DNA from: Carex sylvatica
Taxonomy: Eukaryota > Streptophyta > Magnoliopsida > Poales > Cyperaceae
Direction of reading: 5' to 3'
Assembly (NCBI GenBank): GCA_964058845.1
Contig: CAXKVR010000233.1
Coordinates: forward strand, 62,001 to 126,000
DNA length: 64,000 bases
Positions 31,934-44,129 of the stretch are shown in pieces. Position numbers and translations under genes: made by a program. The notes below the pieces were generated by a model. The model was not told the origin of the DNA, did not search any database, and saw nothing but the letters and a program-made list of their open reading frames with translations. How positions within the stretch are numbered: the stretch's first letter is position 1; the number at the start of each line of letters is the position of its first letter.

Positions 31934-32504
31934 GAGTAAGGCTACCATGCTTTGCAAATTAAAGTTGGTGTTTTAATTTACGCTTATATCTCTAGTTTCA
32001 CAGTTCAAAATTTCGATCCGAACCGTTCAAGTTGATATCCATATTAAATTGTGCTTGGAGACCAAATTTTATATTTTTTAGAATTTTTTTTACTAATTTT
32101 TTAGAATTTTTCAAAATCAGTGTTTTTCAGAAAATTCTGAACTATCAAAAACAGTGATTTTGAAAATTTCTAAACAAAATAGTAAAAAAATTTCAAAAAA
32201 TATAAAATTTGGTCTCCAAGCACAATTTAATATGGATATCAACTTGAACGGTTCGGATTGACGTTTTGAACTTTGAAACTAGAAATATGAGCACAAATTA
32301 AAAAAAAAAAAAATGCTACGATCCTAAGGGATTGTAGGGTCCTACGATTCTAAATCCAACCTTCCATTTTTTTTAGTTTCACGAATCTCTATAAAAATTG
32401 TTTTATATGCACGAATCTCAAAACAAATAAAAAGTTGGATTTTGAATCATAGGACCCTACAATCCCTTTAGGATCGTAGCAGATTTATTTCCCAAATTAA
32501 AACA
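31934..32504. mobile_element. Foldback element, class f, with another MITE inserted in its right arm
   Basis: The left end GAGTAAGGCTACCATGC follows (TA)n. The right arm reaches CTAGAAATATGAGCACAAAT, is interrupted at 32304-32493, resumes for a few bases after 32502, and is then truncated. Confidence 0.78.
32304..32493. mobile_element. 190-bp MITE, 9-bp target duplication AAATTAAAA
   Basis: AAATTAAAA occurs at 32295-32303 and 32494-32502. Arms TGCTACGATCCTAAGGGATT and AATCCCTTTAGGATCGTAGC pair. The right end GATTTATTTCCC lacks a clear left partner because the left end has become an A-run. A relative lies at 52518-52682. A 9-bp duplication fits Mutator-like elements. Confidence 0.8.
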
Positions 32505-32597
32505 TGCATATCTCTTTCTGTAATCAACCTTAATAGAAGTCTTTGAGATTTATTTCTCTGTGTAACAAGAACCTTTATCTTTATCTCTCAGTGAATT

Positions 32598-32645
32598 TAG
32601 CCCACGATGGCCCAAACAACTCAACTCAATCCTGGCCCAAGCCCA
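32598..32645 (+). promoter_or_regulatory. GGCCCA (site II) cluster upstream of the F-box gene
   Basis: GGCCCA at 32609 and 32634, AGCCCA at 32640 and TAGCCCA near 32598. Such TCP-binding motifs are common in promoters of broadly expressed plant genes. CT-rich leader-like DNA follows at 32700-32740, then a likely 5' UTR intron. Confidence 0.5.
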
Positions 32646-33593
32646 AATAACTTTTCTATACTTTGTCATTGAAAATAACATAAAATTGGTAAAGTCTAAG
32701 AAACTCCTTTTCTCTATTCCTCCTCCGCTCGCTCTCAGGCTCAGCAGTTATCTGTGGTGGCGAGGAGGTTTCAGTTCAGAAAAAGAAGCTTGCTTCAGCC
32801 AAATATCTAATTCACAGTACTTACTATTTCGCTCCTAATTACTCTCCATTCATGCGATCATGAAAATTGGCTTCCATTTTAGGGTTCTACATGTTCAATT
32901 TGTATGATTGATATGGATGCTAACTATGGTTGAAGGTGTCATTTACTTATTATTAGGTTTTGAATTTTTTGTAACTTTGAAAGTGTGTTGTTGGGAATTG
33001 TGGGTAAAAAAAAAAGCTTACCAATTTAAATGGGTCCTCTATCAAGTTCTATTTTGCTGTGCTTTTTTCATTTCCCTTTCTCAGTTTGAAACCTCAGCTA
33101 AAAGCCCCTTCAATTTCTGTTTTAAACTTAACCTAATCAAGAAAATGATTTAAGCTTCAGAGCAACTGTTTGCTGAATTTTCTCTATACTGAGATAATAT
33201 ACCCTTTTTTGTTGCTAACAAATTGAGACATTTAGGGAAGAAGTGAATAAAAAGAATGTTGTATTATATTTTCCTTGTGTAAATTACATGTACAGTCAAG
33301 AGGACTGATCAAAGCATTTTGGGCTAGCAGCAGAGGACTTGTGCCGGAAGTCTAACTTTGGATCTAGCAACAAGTTGTGTTGGTATAATTAGTGGTAGAT
33401 TTATTTTCACCTCTTATTTACTTCTTATTACAAATTATTCACAGTAATTGCTCAAGTATGAACTACTATTTATTTTAAATCTAGTTCCTCCTATTCAAAT
33501 TTAATGTCATTCATAACTCGGTGGATCTCCTATTGTAATATAGGAATCCTGCACAAAAGGTGCTTCCCGAAATTGTTGTTTGAATGCGGAAAG

Positions 33594-35835
33594 ATGAACA
33601 AGCCCAACAAGACCAGGGCTATAAGGCCGTGCATGAAAAATGGGGTTTCTTCTATTAACGGAAATAACGTTGAGGTTGACAGGATAAGTAGCTTGCCTGA
33701 TGATGTATTGACCCATATCCTCTCGTTTCTTAGCACAAAAGAGGCTGTGCAGACCTGCGTTGTGTCCAAAAGATGGAAAAACACATGGGCTGCTGTACCA
33801 ATTCTAGACATCAAACAGAAGGATTTCCTGATTTATGATTGGAGAGGAGAGGATTATTACAGTGGAGACAGTGATGAAGAACAGAGAATTGATGTAGCTA
33901 GGTCTAACCAGTTGATAATGTCTTTGACTAAGTTTGAGCAGTTCATGACTCGTTTTTTGGACAACCGAGCGCCAACAAACTTGGAAAGAGTTCATTGCGT
34001 TTGTGAATATCAGTGTTGGGATGAAACTTATGCCTTATTTGGATGGCTTGACCGTGTAGTGCTTCTTATGCCAGTGCAGATCCATATCTTCACTAGGGGT
34101 ACTGGTAATTCATTAGATATGCCTGGTTTAGTTTTCTCTTGTGGAAGCCTACAACATCTTTTGATGTCAATCAACCCTGATTTCTCCCCTATGAAAACCA
34201 TCATTAGCCCGGTATCAATAAATTTACCTTCTCTTTAACTTCTAGGGCTGATTTGGGTAGAGCTCCCTAACGATTTTGCAAGAAAGCTTTCCATGGGGTG
34301 CCCCTCTCTAGAAAGGCTGATACTACGTGGTTGTGAATTGAATTTCTCAGACATTTCCTCTGAAGTGTTAAAGGAGTTGTCATTGTACGATTGTTGTCTA
34401 TATGAGCAAAAGCAAATTTCTTGTCCTGCTCTTGTATCTTTGTTCATGAGAGTTTATCTCCTAAAAAGTGGATTTTCATTGAAGACCATGACATCTCTTG
34501 TAAATGCAGTCATCAAATTATCTCGAAAAAGATGGTATTATTTGAATGATGATGATGTGCCGTGTCTGAACCTTTTTGAAGGTCTTTCAAATGTTACAAA
34601 TTTAGAGCTGTGTTTGCACTTTCCCAAGTTGAAGGTATACTAATTTGTCAGCTCTATAAAATCAAAACGAAAGCTTTTTCCTTATTTGTTGGGTTCACAA
34701 AAATGTTCAGTAACAAAATTGTTTCTTTTTTTTTGCATAACATAAGCAGACTTCTTGTTGCCTGACTTTTTTTGTGTCATAAAATGTGTACACATAAACT
34801 CAAAAGTATGATAATTTATGGTTTCTGGGGTATCTTTTATTGAAGTTTGCTAACAAAGTTTACATGTTTATTGTAGTTCTACATGATCATTTTAATTCCT
34901 TTTTTATACAGATTCTACTTCTCTGTCTTTTTCATACTAAATCAAGCTTTTTGGTGGAATTATCGATACCAAAATAGACCTACAAATCACAGTAACTATC
35001 ATTTGTGTTGGTGCATGCGTTTGTACATGTGAAAGTTGTATTGTTTGATGCAAGCCCTGTCACTTTACCTTTTTTATATGTAACATGTTTCGAATACAAC
35101 ATTGGTAATTCCCTATAAAAACCACATTTCTTGTTTTTTAAATGAAGGAACAATTGGAGAAGGATATACCTAACTGCAGAAATTTCAACGACTTGAAGAA
35201 ACTTGTTGTGGGAGGATGGGATATGAGCTATGACTTTTACCTGATAGCTTGTTTCCTCAAGTGTTCTCCTAATTTAAAAGACCTAATTTTGGTGTTCAGT
35301 GAGGTAATCTCATTCTTGCTTCATCCCTCCCTCCCTCTCTAATTAAGATTCTATTTAAGACTACCATTTAGTAAAGTTAATCTATGGATAGGATTATGTA
35401 CTAACATTTCACAAGTACTTGTATCATCCTGTGGTTATTTGGGGCTTATAGTGAATTGAGGCCTAAAAGAGGCCCTGTTACCAGACTGCTCAGGTTAATG
35501 TCAGTCTATGTTAACTCTGCTAACATATCAGACGAGTGCAGTAATTAATAGTTTAATTGACGAAGCTGCCAATTGTTTGAACATGCTGACAAAAATTTCA
35601 TGTCAGCAAACTTATGATGTTCTTATGATCTTAACAGAGTCAATCTGAACAAGAGCCCCCACAAGAGGTTTCAGGAGACGTTTTGTTCCAGCATGAGTAT
35701 CTTGAGACAGTTAAAATCAGTCATGTGTATGGAGGTATATGTGGTCGTTCAAAATTGTCTATCGAGCTGATCAATGCTATGATCAAGATGTTGGGTTCAT
35801 ATGTAAAGAAAATAGGGAATGTGATAATAACTTAA
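33594..35835 (+). pseudogene. F-box/FBD/LRR protein gene with one in-frame stop
   Basis: Exons 33594-34634, 35148-35303 and 35638-35835 join in phase 0 with GT/AG borders and would give about 464 residues, normal for the family. Seen: N-terminal F-box (about 31-75, ISSLPDDVLTHILSFL...CVVSKRWKNTW), leucine-rich segments (GCPSLERLILRGCELNF; NVTNLELCLHF), and a C-terminal FBD-like end (INAMIKMLGSYVKKIGNVII). Such proteins act as substrate receptors of SCF ubiquitin ligases. Codon 215 (34236-34238) is TAA, just after NLPSL where a Lys codon would fit, and the frame continues unbroken afterwards. It is either a recent nonsense mutation, a sequencing error, or bypassed by splicing (CTTCTAG follows). 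The ATG at 33594 is preferred; an in-frame ATG lies at 33504. Confidence 0.8.
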
Positions 35836-38800
35836 TCCGTTATTATCTTAGTTAGCTTGTCAATCATCCCTTGTAATACCTGACAAGTTATGTTTGGGTT
35901 AATGTTGAAGTTGGTATTGTTAACTTTTTGAGATCCGCTTTGCGTCTTTTGGTGTATTGAACACTAAGAGTCGGCATTTTTTGCCATTGTAATGATGGTA
36001 GCGCCGTAGCGATCTGCGATTGTTGATTAGATCTGATTGTTCAAATTTGAATGTGCCGGATTGCACCTTCATATGAGCCGACATATCAAAATTGTTAATC
36101 TAATTTGAAGTTCAGATTTTGCATCATATGTGGATATTAATAATGACAGGTATAATGCTATTACTGGAAAGGTATGTGTCATTACTGAAGTTGCATGTAT
36201 AATGCTATTTTCTATGTTCTATTTTCTACCTCTTTTTTATGGTTATATTTTAGCTGGTATGCATCATTTGCAGTTGATCAAGTGTTTCTTTGATAATTTT
36301 GGTAATCATGGTTAAGATGTGCTCATGTTCATCCAAATAAGATATTATGCTTGTGTTAGGGAGCTCCAGTTTTACTGTTAATTTATCATGTACAGTTGGG
36401 GCCACAGAAACTGTTTGCCCATTTCAACTACAAATGCATTGACATGGAAGTAGAGTTTATACCTACCATTCCTACCTTAATGTCCTTATGACTTAGTTCC
36501 TATATTAACCCCATGTTTACTTTCTGTGACAGCGCATATCAAAACGGTTTACTGGATTTTTATCAGAAAACCAGTTATAACCCGATTATTAATGGTTCAT
36601 ATGCACATACAATCTAATGTTATATTCAAATAATCAATTCCGAACAGCCTCTAGGTCTGTTTTTTTCCGATCCAACCGGGCAGTTCGGTTTTTATAATAC
36701 TGTATGAAAGAGATAAAATGATCATTTCCTAATTTTTTGAAGTTCTTTAGCAATTTAAAACATTTTTTCTGTGTACATAATATTTTCTGGATATAATTTA
36801 AGTGCAAAGTGGGAAAACTAAATCAGAGCTTGCTGTCCACTGTGATTTCTAACAAAACCTCACTCATGTATCTTAAACAGAAAAAAATGTAAGGATAATT
36901 GTCATGGAAGGCTTCCAAAAAATTTATTTGTGACAAATTGGTTCCCAAATTGTTGCCTCCTTACATGATGTTAGAAATGGTAGCAGAGTACTCATAACTA
37001 AAGATTCTCTCAACATTCATTTCTAAGGCCGCACATCCCACAATTGACCCATATATATAATCTCAGGTTTTAAAATAAAGAAGAAAGACTGGTGCTCCTT
37101 TTTAAAATGGCTTGTTCTGACTGAGATACAAACAACAACTGCTCTATTAACCTGTTGGATACAACAAAATCTGCTCTATTGTCTCTAGCATTGGTACTGG
37201 TAGTATTAGGTGGTCTTTTGTCAGTAAAACCATCAACCCATTTTGCTTGGCAGGTGTTGACAAACATGAATTGGAGTGTTGATGGTAAGACTTGTATGGA
37301 TTTACATTCCTCTGTTGCTGGACCCCGCATTATCAGTGTATTTAAATGAATTTCGGTCACGTACCGTAACAGTTATCAGCCCGTTTCCTTTCTTCTCCCT
37401 TGTTAATTCTGTAGCTGACTGTGCTTGTTCCTGACAGATAGTAAGTTGGTACCTATGTTACTTGGTTATTTGCCTGAAGCTTGCTAGGTGCTCTGATCTC
37501 CTAATTGAATTGTTTCCAATTTAGTAATTAAAGTTAAATACTACCCAAAAGAACAGACGGGCCTTGTTCAATTCAAGCCCAGCCCACTCAAAACTTGAAG
37601 ACAATATAAACAAATGAAAAGGTCCATAAGAAAAAAAAACTGTCATTAGTTGTATGAATAGATTACTATGACAATGTGACAATCAACACTATGACGAGGT
37701 GCCTGAAAATCTGTAAATAATCCACCCCATGTATAATTTTGTATCTGAATTTTTACAGATTCAGATATAAACAGTTTGTGAATACTGATACATATATAAT
37801 TTTGAAAGAATTTCTAGTGTGTCCATACAAACTTTTAAAATTAATAGTCAATATATCTATAAAAATACTATAATATATTAATATTCAATATCACTACGAA
37901 AACTTAACTTTTTTTGTTCTATCTCTTTTTATTTATTTAACATTTTATTGAGTTATTTTATAAATTGAATTGACAAATATATCCTCTCCTTAGCTGTATT
38001 GGAAATTAAATTGTCATTCAGCTTGGATCGATGATTGAATTTTCTTTCCTACATATGTATTAGTAGTTCAATCAGCTATTAATTAGTGTTTTAAATCTAC
38101 CCAACGTATATATTACCCATCACTTCAAACTAGTAAAACCCAAAATCTCCTCCTTTGTCACTATTTTTACTGATGGGAAAAATTAATGGTTGGATTTCAG
38201 CTAAGATAGTTTGACAAATGCTGGTTGGAATGAATAATAACCGAACATATATATAATAAATGACTGCTTTGTTGCCTTAGTTTCTTAGCTAATATCCAGC
38301 ATTTGTTATGTCATTATTTATTCCAACCAGTAAATTTCAACTAATTTATGTTTAGATTTTTTGTGATTTATTTGGAAGTACAGCACTTGTAACGAGTCAA
38401 TGAAATTTATATTTTCCGATTAATAAATTCAGGCTCTTGTGAAGAGCTTGGAGTTAGTGACAAATGAATAGTTCGAGTTCGGTTCAGTTCGGTTTGGCGG
38501 GGTCAAAAATTCGTAAGTCGGATATAATTCGAGTATAATTCGAGAATAATTTAGTACAATAAATAAAAAAAGTAAAAAACAAAACCAAACACCCCCTTTC
38601 CCCAAATTTTTTCTTTTTAAAAATTCACTTTTTTTTTTGCATTTTTCTCGTGAATAATTCATACCCTGCATTTTACTCGCGATTAAAACGTATTATACGT
38701 TTTTTTTTTTTTGTGTTTTATTCGGAGGAAAACGTAATAAAAAAAACTAATATAATACTAATAATTCTTGAATTAAACGCTAGTTGTGTGACTTTGTTGG

Positions 38801-40336
38801 GACCCGTAATTTATGACTTGATGTAAAGTAGCTCATACAGAGAAAGCAATAGAGAATCCGGACTTACCTATTTATTTGTGTTACAATTTCTGTGGGGGGT
38901 TTGTGAAGCGGGTCAGGTGAATGGGACCTCAACAATCTCATCGAAGTTTGAACGAACTTTCTTTTATTTAAATTTTAAATTTTCCTTGTAAAAACATTTT
39001 TTTTTGCATCGAGAAAAATTGAAGGTTCCTCAATTCAATTTGATATGTGTTCTTAATTCATTTTAATTATGTTAAGAACTATATATATATTTGTAAAGAT
39101 GATTGAATTTTTCATTTTCTCTGCTATGTCATATCACATGTTTTTGTCCGATTGTTATATAGTTTGTTATTAATAATTATTCATTTAACGCTTTCATATA
39201 TTGTTTCATCATTATAGGTGTTCAGTTTATTAAATGCATGAAATAAATTATTATATTGTGGATGTTCTATTTATTATTAGTGCATATTATATTAATTGAT
39301 AGTATCTACTTTAATTAATTTTTTTTTTCAAATATGTATTCCTAAAATTGTACAAAAATCTTCTAGCCTCTCATTAATGCCATATTAAAACATTTGTCGT
39401 TTGTTCATCAATTATGATTCATATTCCTCAATTAAAAAAGAGTCTACGCTGATGTGTCTTATGTGTATTGAATTGAAGCAATAAAATCCTTCTGTGTTTT
39501 TCTGTGGATATCTTTAATAGTTCATTGTGTTGTTCGATTTAGAGTGGGAAACATGGCATAGCGGAGCTGGCTCCGTTATGGAATGGCACAGTTATGACAT
39601 GGCATGTGTGACTATTCCGTGTTATGATTCACATGTCTCGTACTGTGACTATTCGCATGCCGTGACTAACTTTTAAAAATTTGGCATGGCACGGCACGGC
39701 ACGTAATCACGCGAGTCATGTGTAATTAGGACCGTTATGTCTTAATCAAATAGTGAATCTTGAATAAACTAACTTAAATTATAAAAAATATAGTTAAACG
39801 TGAGAAATATAACCAGTTACATTTGGACACGGCACATATATGCTGAACACTTTACACAATGAAGTTATGTTGACAATGTACATACTTTCAAGTTATGTTG
39901 ACAATGTAGCAAAATCATGTGCTCACAAATTTTTAATATTTAGACTCAACTAACCACTTTTTATTGGATAAAATTAGTTTATAATTTTGGAATAAAGACA
40001 ATTTCTAGAGAGATTTTTTTATTTCATAACAATTTATTTTATAAGTGGAATCTAGGCAATTTGGAGAGATGCTTTAAGATGCAATAACATTTTGCCACAT
40101 ATATGCTGTCATCAACCGTACATGAAATTTAGAATATTCCGTTCAAACATTTCAAAAGAGGGCTTCAATAAAAAATAAAAAATTGAATTAAATTTTAAAT
40201 TTAGAATCAAATTATTTTTTACAAGTAATTAAAATATAGGAGATCACTTAACTATATATTTTTTATAACGGCAATCTTAACAATCTTGAAAAAAAAATAA
40301 AGTTTTTAAGTTTTAATTCAATACTATAAGCATGAT
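35836..40336. other. Intergenic, no gene recognised
   Basis: No convincing coding region. Notable scraps are TTCGGTTCAGTTCGGTTTGG at about 38470 (hAT-like subterminal text), an inverted AAATGCTGG / CCAGCATTT pair at 38218 and 38297, and a GGCATGGCACGGCACGGCAC stretch near 39680, also hAT-like. GGGCCT/GCCCA motifs lie at 37560-37590. Confidence 0.4.
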
Positions 40337-40345
40337 ATATATTAT

Positions 40346-40701
40346 GAGGAGGGATCCACTTACATTCTTTTTTGATGATATTGAATTACACTCTACATTT
40401 TTAAAGTCCAAACAATCAATCTAAATCGTTCAACATGATGGATATATTAAAATGTGCTTGCAAATCAAATTTCACATTTTTTTTTTTTTGATTTTTTTTG
40501 CTATTTATTAAAAATGGGTACAAAAATTTAATGGTCTAAAAACAATGATTTTGTAAAATACTTAATAAATTATAAAAAAAATGTAAAATTTAATCTGCAA
40601 GCACATTTTAGTATATCCATCATGTTGAACGGTTTGAATCGACTGTTTAATTGTCAGTATAATTCAGTGTCACCAAAAAAAATGTAAGTGGATCACTCCT
40701 C
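40346..40701. mobile_element. Foldback element, class a, 9-bp target duplication ATATATTAT
   Basis: It starts GAGGAGGGATCC and ends GGATCACTCCTC. ATATATTAT precedes it (40337-40345) and follows it (40702-40710). The inner arms carry GCTTGCAAATCAAATTTCAC and AAATTTAATCTGCAAGC. It lies outside long microsatellites, so the duplication is readable. Confidence 0.88.
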
Positions 40702-40716
40702 ATATATTATTTACAT

Positions 40717-41096
40717 GAGGAGGGATCAAGTTACAACATTTTTTGAGTTACAACAAGTTACAACAAGCATTTTCTACAAATTCAAAGTCCAAATCGTCGA
40801 TCCAAACCGTTAGATGTGATCTCTACAATAAAATGTGCTTGGAGATCAAATTTTATATTTTTTAGAATTTTTTTACTATTTATTAAGATGGGTACAAAAA
40901 CTAGTCAAATTCAGACCATTGAATTTTATACCCATCTTAATAAATAGTAAAAACATTCCAAATAATATAAAATTTGGCCTCCAATCAAATTTTATTGTGG
41001 AGATCACATCTAACGGTTTGGATCGACAATTTGAACTTTGACAATATAAAAAATACTTGTTGTAACTCAAAAAATGTTGTAACTTGATCCCTCCTC
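40717..41096. mobile_element. Foldback element, class a variant, 9-bp target duplication TATTTACAT
   Basis: It starts GAGGAGGGATCAAGTTACAA and ends TTGTAACTTGATCCCTCCTC. TATTTACAT lies at 40708-40716 and 41097-41105. Only 15 bp separate it from the previous element and the adjoining target duplications overlap by 3 bp. Confidence 0.9.
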
Positions 41097-41658
41097 TATT
41101 TACATATCACGTCTATAAGTTTTAAATGGTCCGAAATTAACTATAAGTAATGCATTATCAAACAGTACTAAACTTACATGAATTTCAATTGTAGTCTATT
41201 AATATGTCAAATAACATATATATATATATATTTACTTTCAAAATTCAAATTTAAAATATTATTTTTAAAATCACAGTCAAAATTGTCAAATGCTTCCTCA
41301 TTAAAATTAATAAATTGTGACTATCATTATGTAGAGTTGATGACTTCTTGAAATTATTTCTCCAAATTTTGTCACTACTCTAATAGCATGTCAGTTGTTC
41401 ACACAACGATAAAATTCTTTCAAAATAACTATGAAAGTTGCCATTAATTTTTTATTACCACAATAATAACAATACGAAAAACGTTAAAGAGAAAAACTTG
41501 TTGTCCTTATTATTTTTCCTTCATTAACAATATTACCAGTAATATATGTTATCAAAGTATTAATTATCATAAAAATAACAAAATGGAGATTTTAATGTCA
41601 TATATGACATTATTAAAAAAAATAATCAAAACACTGAACTTTTGATATATATAAAATA

Positions 41659-43400
41659 CTAGTATCGTACCCTTGCATTGCAACGGGACATATTATAATA
41701 TTTAACATAGAGACAAATAATAAATAATAATAAAAAAAACAACAACAAATGATTGTTTTAATACAACAATATTATTTGCATGTGAGTGCATACATAATTT
41801 TTTACAAAACAAATGAAAAATATATACTAAATTTGAAATTTTAGATTGAATATCTGTCCTCCAATCAAACCATCTTCCTTCTTATTATTCAATATATCAT
41901 TTTTATATTCTTTTATATGTAGAAATCTAAATTTACTTAGACATGTACGTACTCATTATATGTACGTACTGTCTACATGATATAGTTAGAATTAAAATTA
42001 AATAGCCTTAAATTTGCCAAGGAATTTCATATATATCCCTCAAAAGTTTCAATATTACGTATTTATCCCTCCAAAATTAGTAATTACATATTTATCCTTG
42101 AAAATTGTACAAACTCACATATTTGCCTAATCTAACTCTATAACATATCCAATATCTCCAAAAATAATTAAATAATATTTTTTTAAACTTTAAAATTTGT
42201 TTTACAATTTTAGTTAATAATATGTTGACCATTATGCGGTTATGCCCTTCAGCCTCTCTAGTCCTCTTGAATTCTCTTCTTAGTAAGGTGCCAAATCTCC
42301 CTCACCTCTCTCTCTCCAAACGCACCAAATCACAAATTTCTTCCCGCCTTTCCTAGTCGCCTCCCCTCTCACAGATTTTTGCTGCCTCTCACTATTTTAG
42401 TTTTCCATTTTCGTTTGAAGAGAGAGGGGGAGGTTTGGCGCCTTAGAGAAAGATAACTTAGACGGATTAAAGAGACAAAAAAAATGAAGAGCATAATAGT
42501 CATCATATTTTTTAATTAATATTGTAAAATTATTTTTTTAAGTTTAAAAAAATATTATGTAATTATGTTTAGAGAAATTTGATATGTTACAGAGTTAGAT
42601 TGGACAAATATGTGAGTTTATATGATTTTTAATAATAAATATATAATTATTGATTATGGAGGGATAAATATATAATATTAAAACTTTTGAGGGATATACA
42701 TGAAATTGCCCCTAAATTTGCAGTGCTGCAATAAGAAAGCTATTGATGTTTACCTTTTTTGTTTTCCTTCAAATTTTTTTTATCCTTACATCAATATATA
42801 TAATCTAACAAATAAAAATGATATAAATTGGATTGCTACATTTGACATTGTGAGATGTACTATTTTCTAAATTACCTTACAAATTCATTCACAACGAAAA
42901 AAAAAGAGAACAATGATACTGAAAAAAGAGAGAATAAAAACGAATTTGCAATATTTTTTTTATTACAATATTTTCTGATCTTCGTTTCTTTTTTTTTCCA
43001 ATCTTCTTTTCTTTCTTATACTAATCAAATTATTGATCTCCTTTGAGAAACTGTGCGCCACAAGAAAAAAATAATAAAAATCTGACAATATTAGCAACTA
43101 TTTTTCAAGATAACAAATGGACACTTCTATATTTGTCTGTCATCAAAATATAATTAATTGTTCATGTCATTAAGCACATGAATTATGTGCCAATCAAAGC
43201 TGGAGAGATATGGTAACAAAAATTTAATGTTAATTCCATTTGTTCAATTCTTGATATTAGCATGTGGCAATACATGTAACGAGTACATCTCTAACTAAAT
43301 TTAGACTTCTACACATAAAAAAAGATGTATTTAATCAAAAGAAGACAAATAATTTGATTGAAAGACTGATATTTAATTCAAAAATTAATCTTTTAATCAG
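41659..43400 (-). mobile_element. Helitron-like remnant with nested Mutator-like MITE
   Basis: On the minus strand it ends with CCCGTTGCAATGCAAGGG-like hairpin text, then ATACTAG and T, like the elements at 26561 and 63538. Sequence at 41830-42008 (for example AGAAATCTAAATTTACTTAG) reappears inverted at 43300-43390. It is interrupted at 42018-42712. The outer border is not defined. Confidence 0.4.
42018..42712. mobile_element. Mutator-like non-autonomous element, 9-bp target duplication TAAATTTGC
   Basis: TAAATTTGC flanks it exactly (42009-42017, 42713-42721). Ends pair over more than 100 bp: AATTTCATATATATCCCTC left against GAGGGATATACATGAAATT right, and further in ATCTAACTCTATAACATATC against GATATGTTACAGAGTTAGAT. 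The GC-richer middle (42240-42480), with CTCACCTCTCTCTCTCC, looks like captured leader sequence. Confidence 0.85.
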
Positions 43401-43488
43401 AACTGTTAGCGGATCTACGTGCATAATATAAAAATAGACATATCAAAATAAGAGAGACAACACAACACAATTACACAACACAACACAA

Positions 43489-43986
43489 ATATGTATCCTC
43501 TCAGGTACGTAACTTAAAACAATTGAAATGGACAGTCTAGATTTACTCTCATCCGGTGCCTATTTGGATAGCCTATGGAGCCAGTATTATTTGCGCTTTG
43601 AGATTCGTGCCAAGTTAAAAAGAATGATTTTAAACCGTACATTTCAATTGTACTCAGTCAGGTAACCTGAGGGGATGTGAATTAGATCCATATCCTCCCA
43701 GGTAACTGACGGATCAGATTTAATTTCATCTAGTTCTTGTTCGAAATAGCTGAGGGGATATCAGGCCTGTGCTCAGGCCGCATCTAGGGGATGCGACCGT
43801 GGTAGTTTTGGAATTTGATGGTATATATTTTGGTTTAATTCTTTTTTAAATGGTATTTTAAAAATTTCGGAGCTGAGGGGCAGTATTATTTGTGCTTTGA
43901 GATTCGTGCCAAGTCAAAAAGAACATGTGAATGGACTATCCGATTAAATTGACTCAGTCCGGTAACCTGAGAGGATGTGAATTCAC
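43489..43986. mobile_element. MITE doublet in the AP2 gene promoter
   Basis: The outer ends ATCCTCTCAGGT and GTAACCTGAGAGGAT are inverted. A second pair (GTAACCTGAGGGGATGTG then ATATCCTCCCAGGTAAC) meets in the middle near 43680. CAGTATTATTTG(C/T)GCTTTG occurs in both halves in the same direction. CAACACAA flanks the whole. It therefore looks like two related elements side by side, ending about 110 bp before the TATA box. Confidence 0.65.
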
Positions 43987-44095
43987 ACAACACAAGCAAC
44001 CAAAAAATTGCAGCAGGAGTTTGTAGATTCATAACTGCTCAATTTTTAATTGAATTTTAATTATTGTCTAATTCTCATACATCACCATTCTAGCA

Positions 44096-44102
44096 TATAA
44101 AA
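44096..44102 (+). promoter_or_regulatory. TATA box of the WRI4-like gene
   Basis: TATAAAA lies about 220 bp upstream of the ATG, consistent with a long CT-rich leader. Confidence 0.6.
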
Positions 44103-44129
44103 CCAAAGGATAAATCACATTGAAGCTGG

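Noticed and set aside
34200..34260. Treating the F-box stop as the natural end, giving two separate genes
   Set aside because: The frame continues in phase with family-typical sequence right after the stop, and the combined length fits one gene.
37070..37360. Overlapping 64- and 96-codon frames on opposite strands
   Set aside because: No recognisable motif, no promoter or splice context, and AT-rich composition; a chance frame is more likely.
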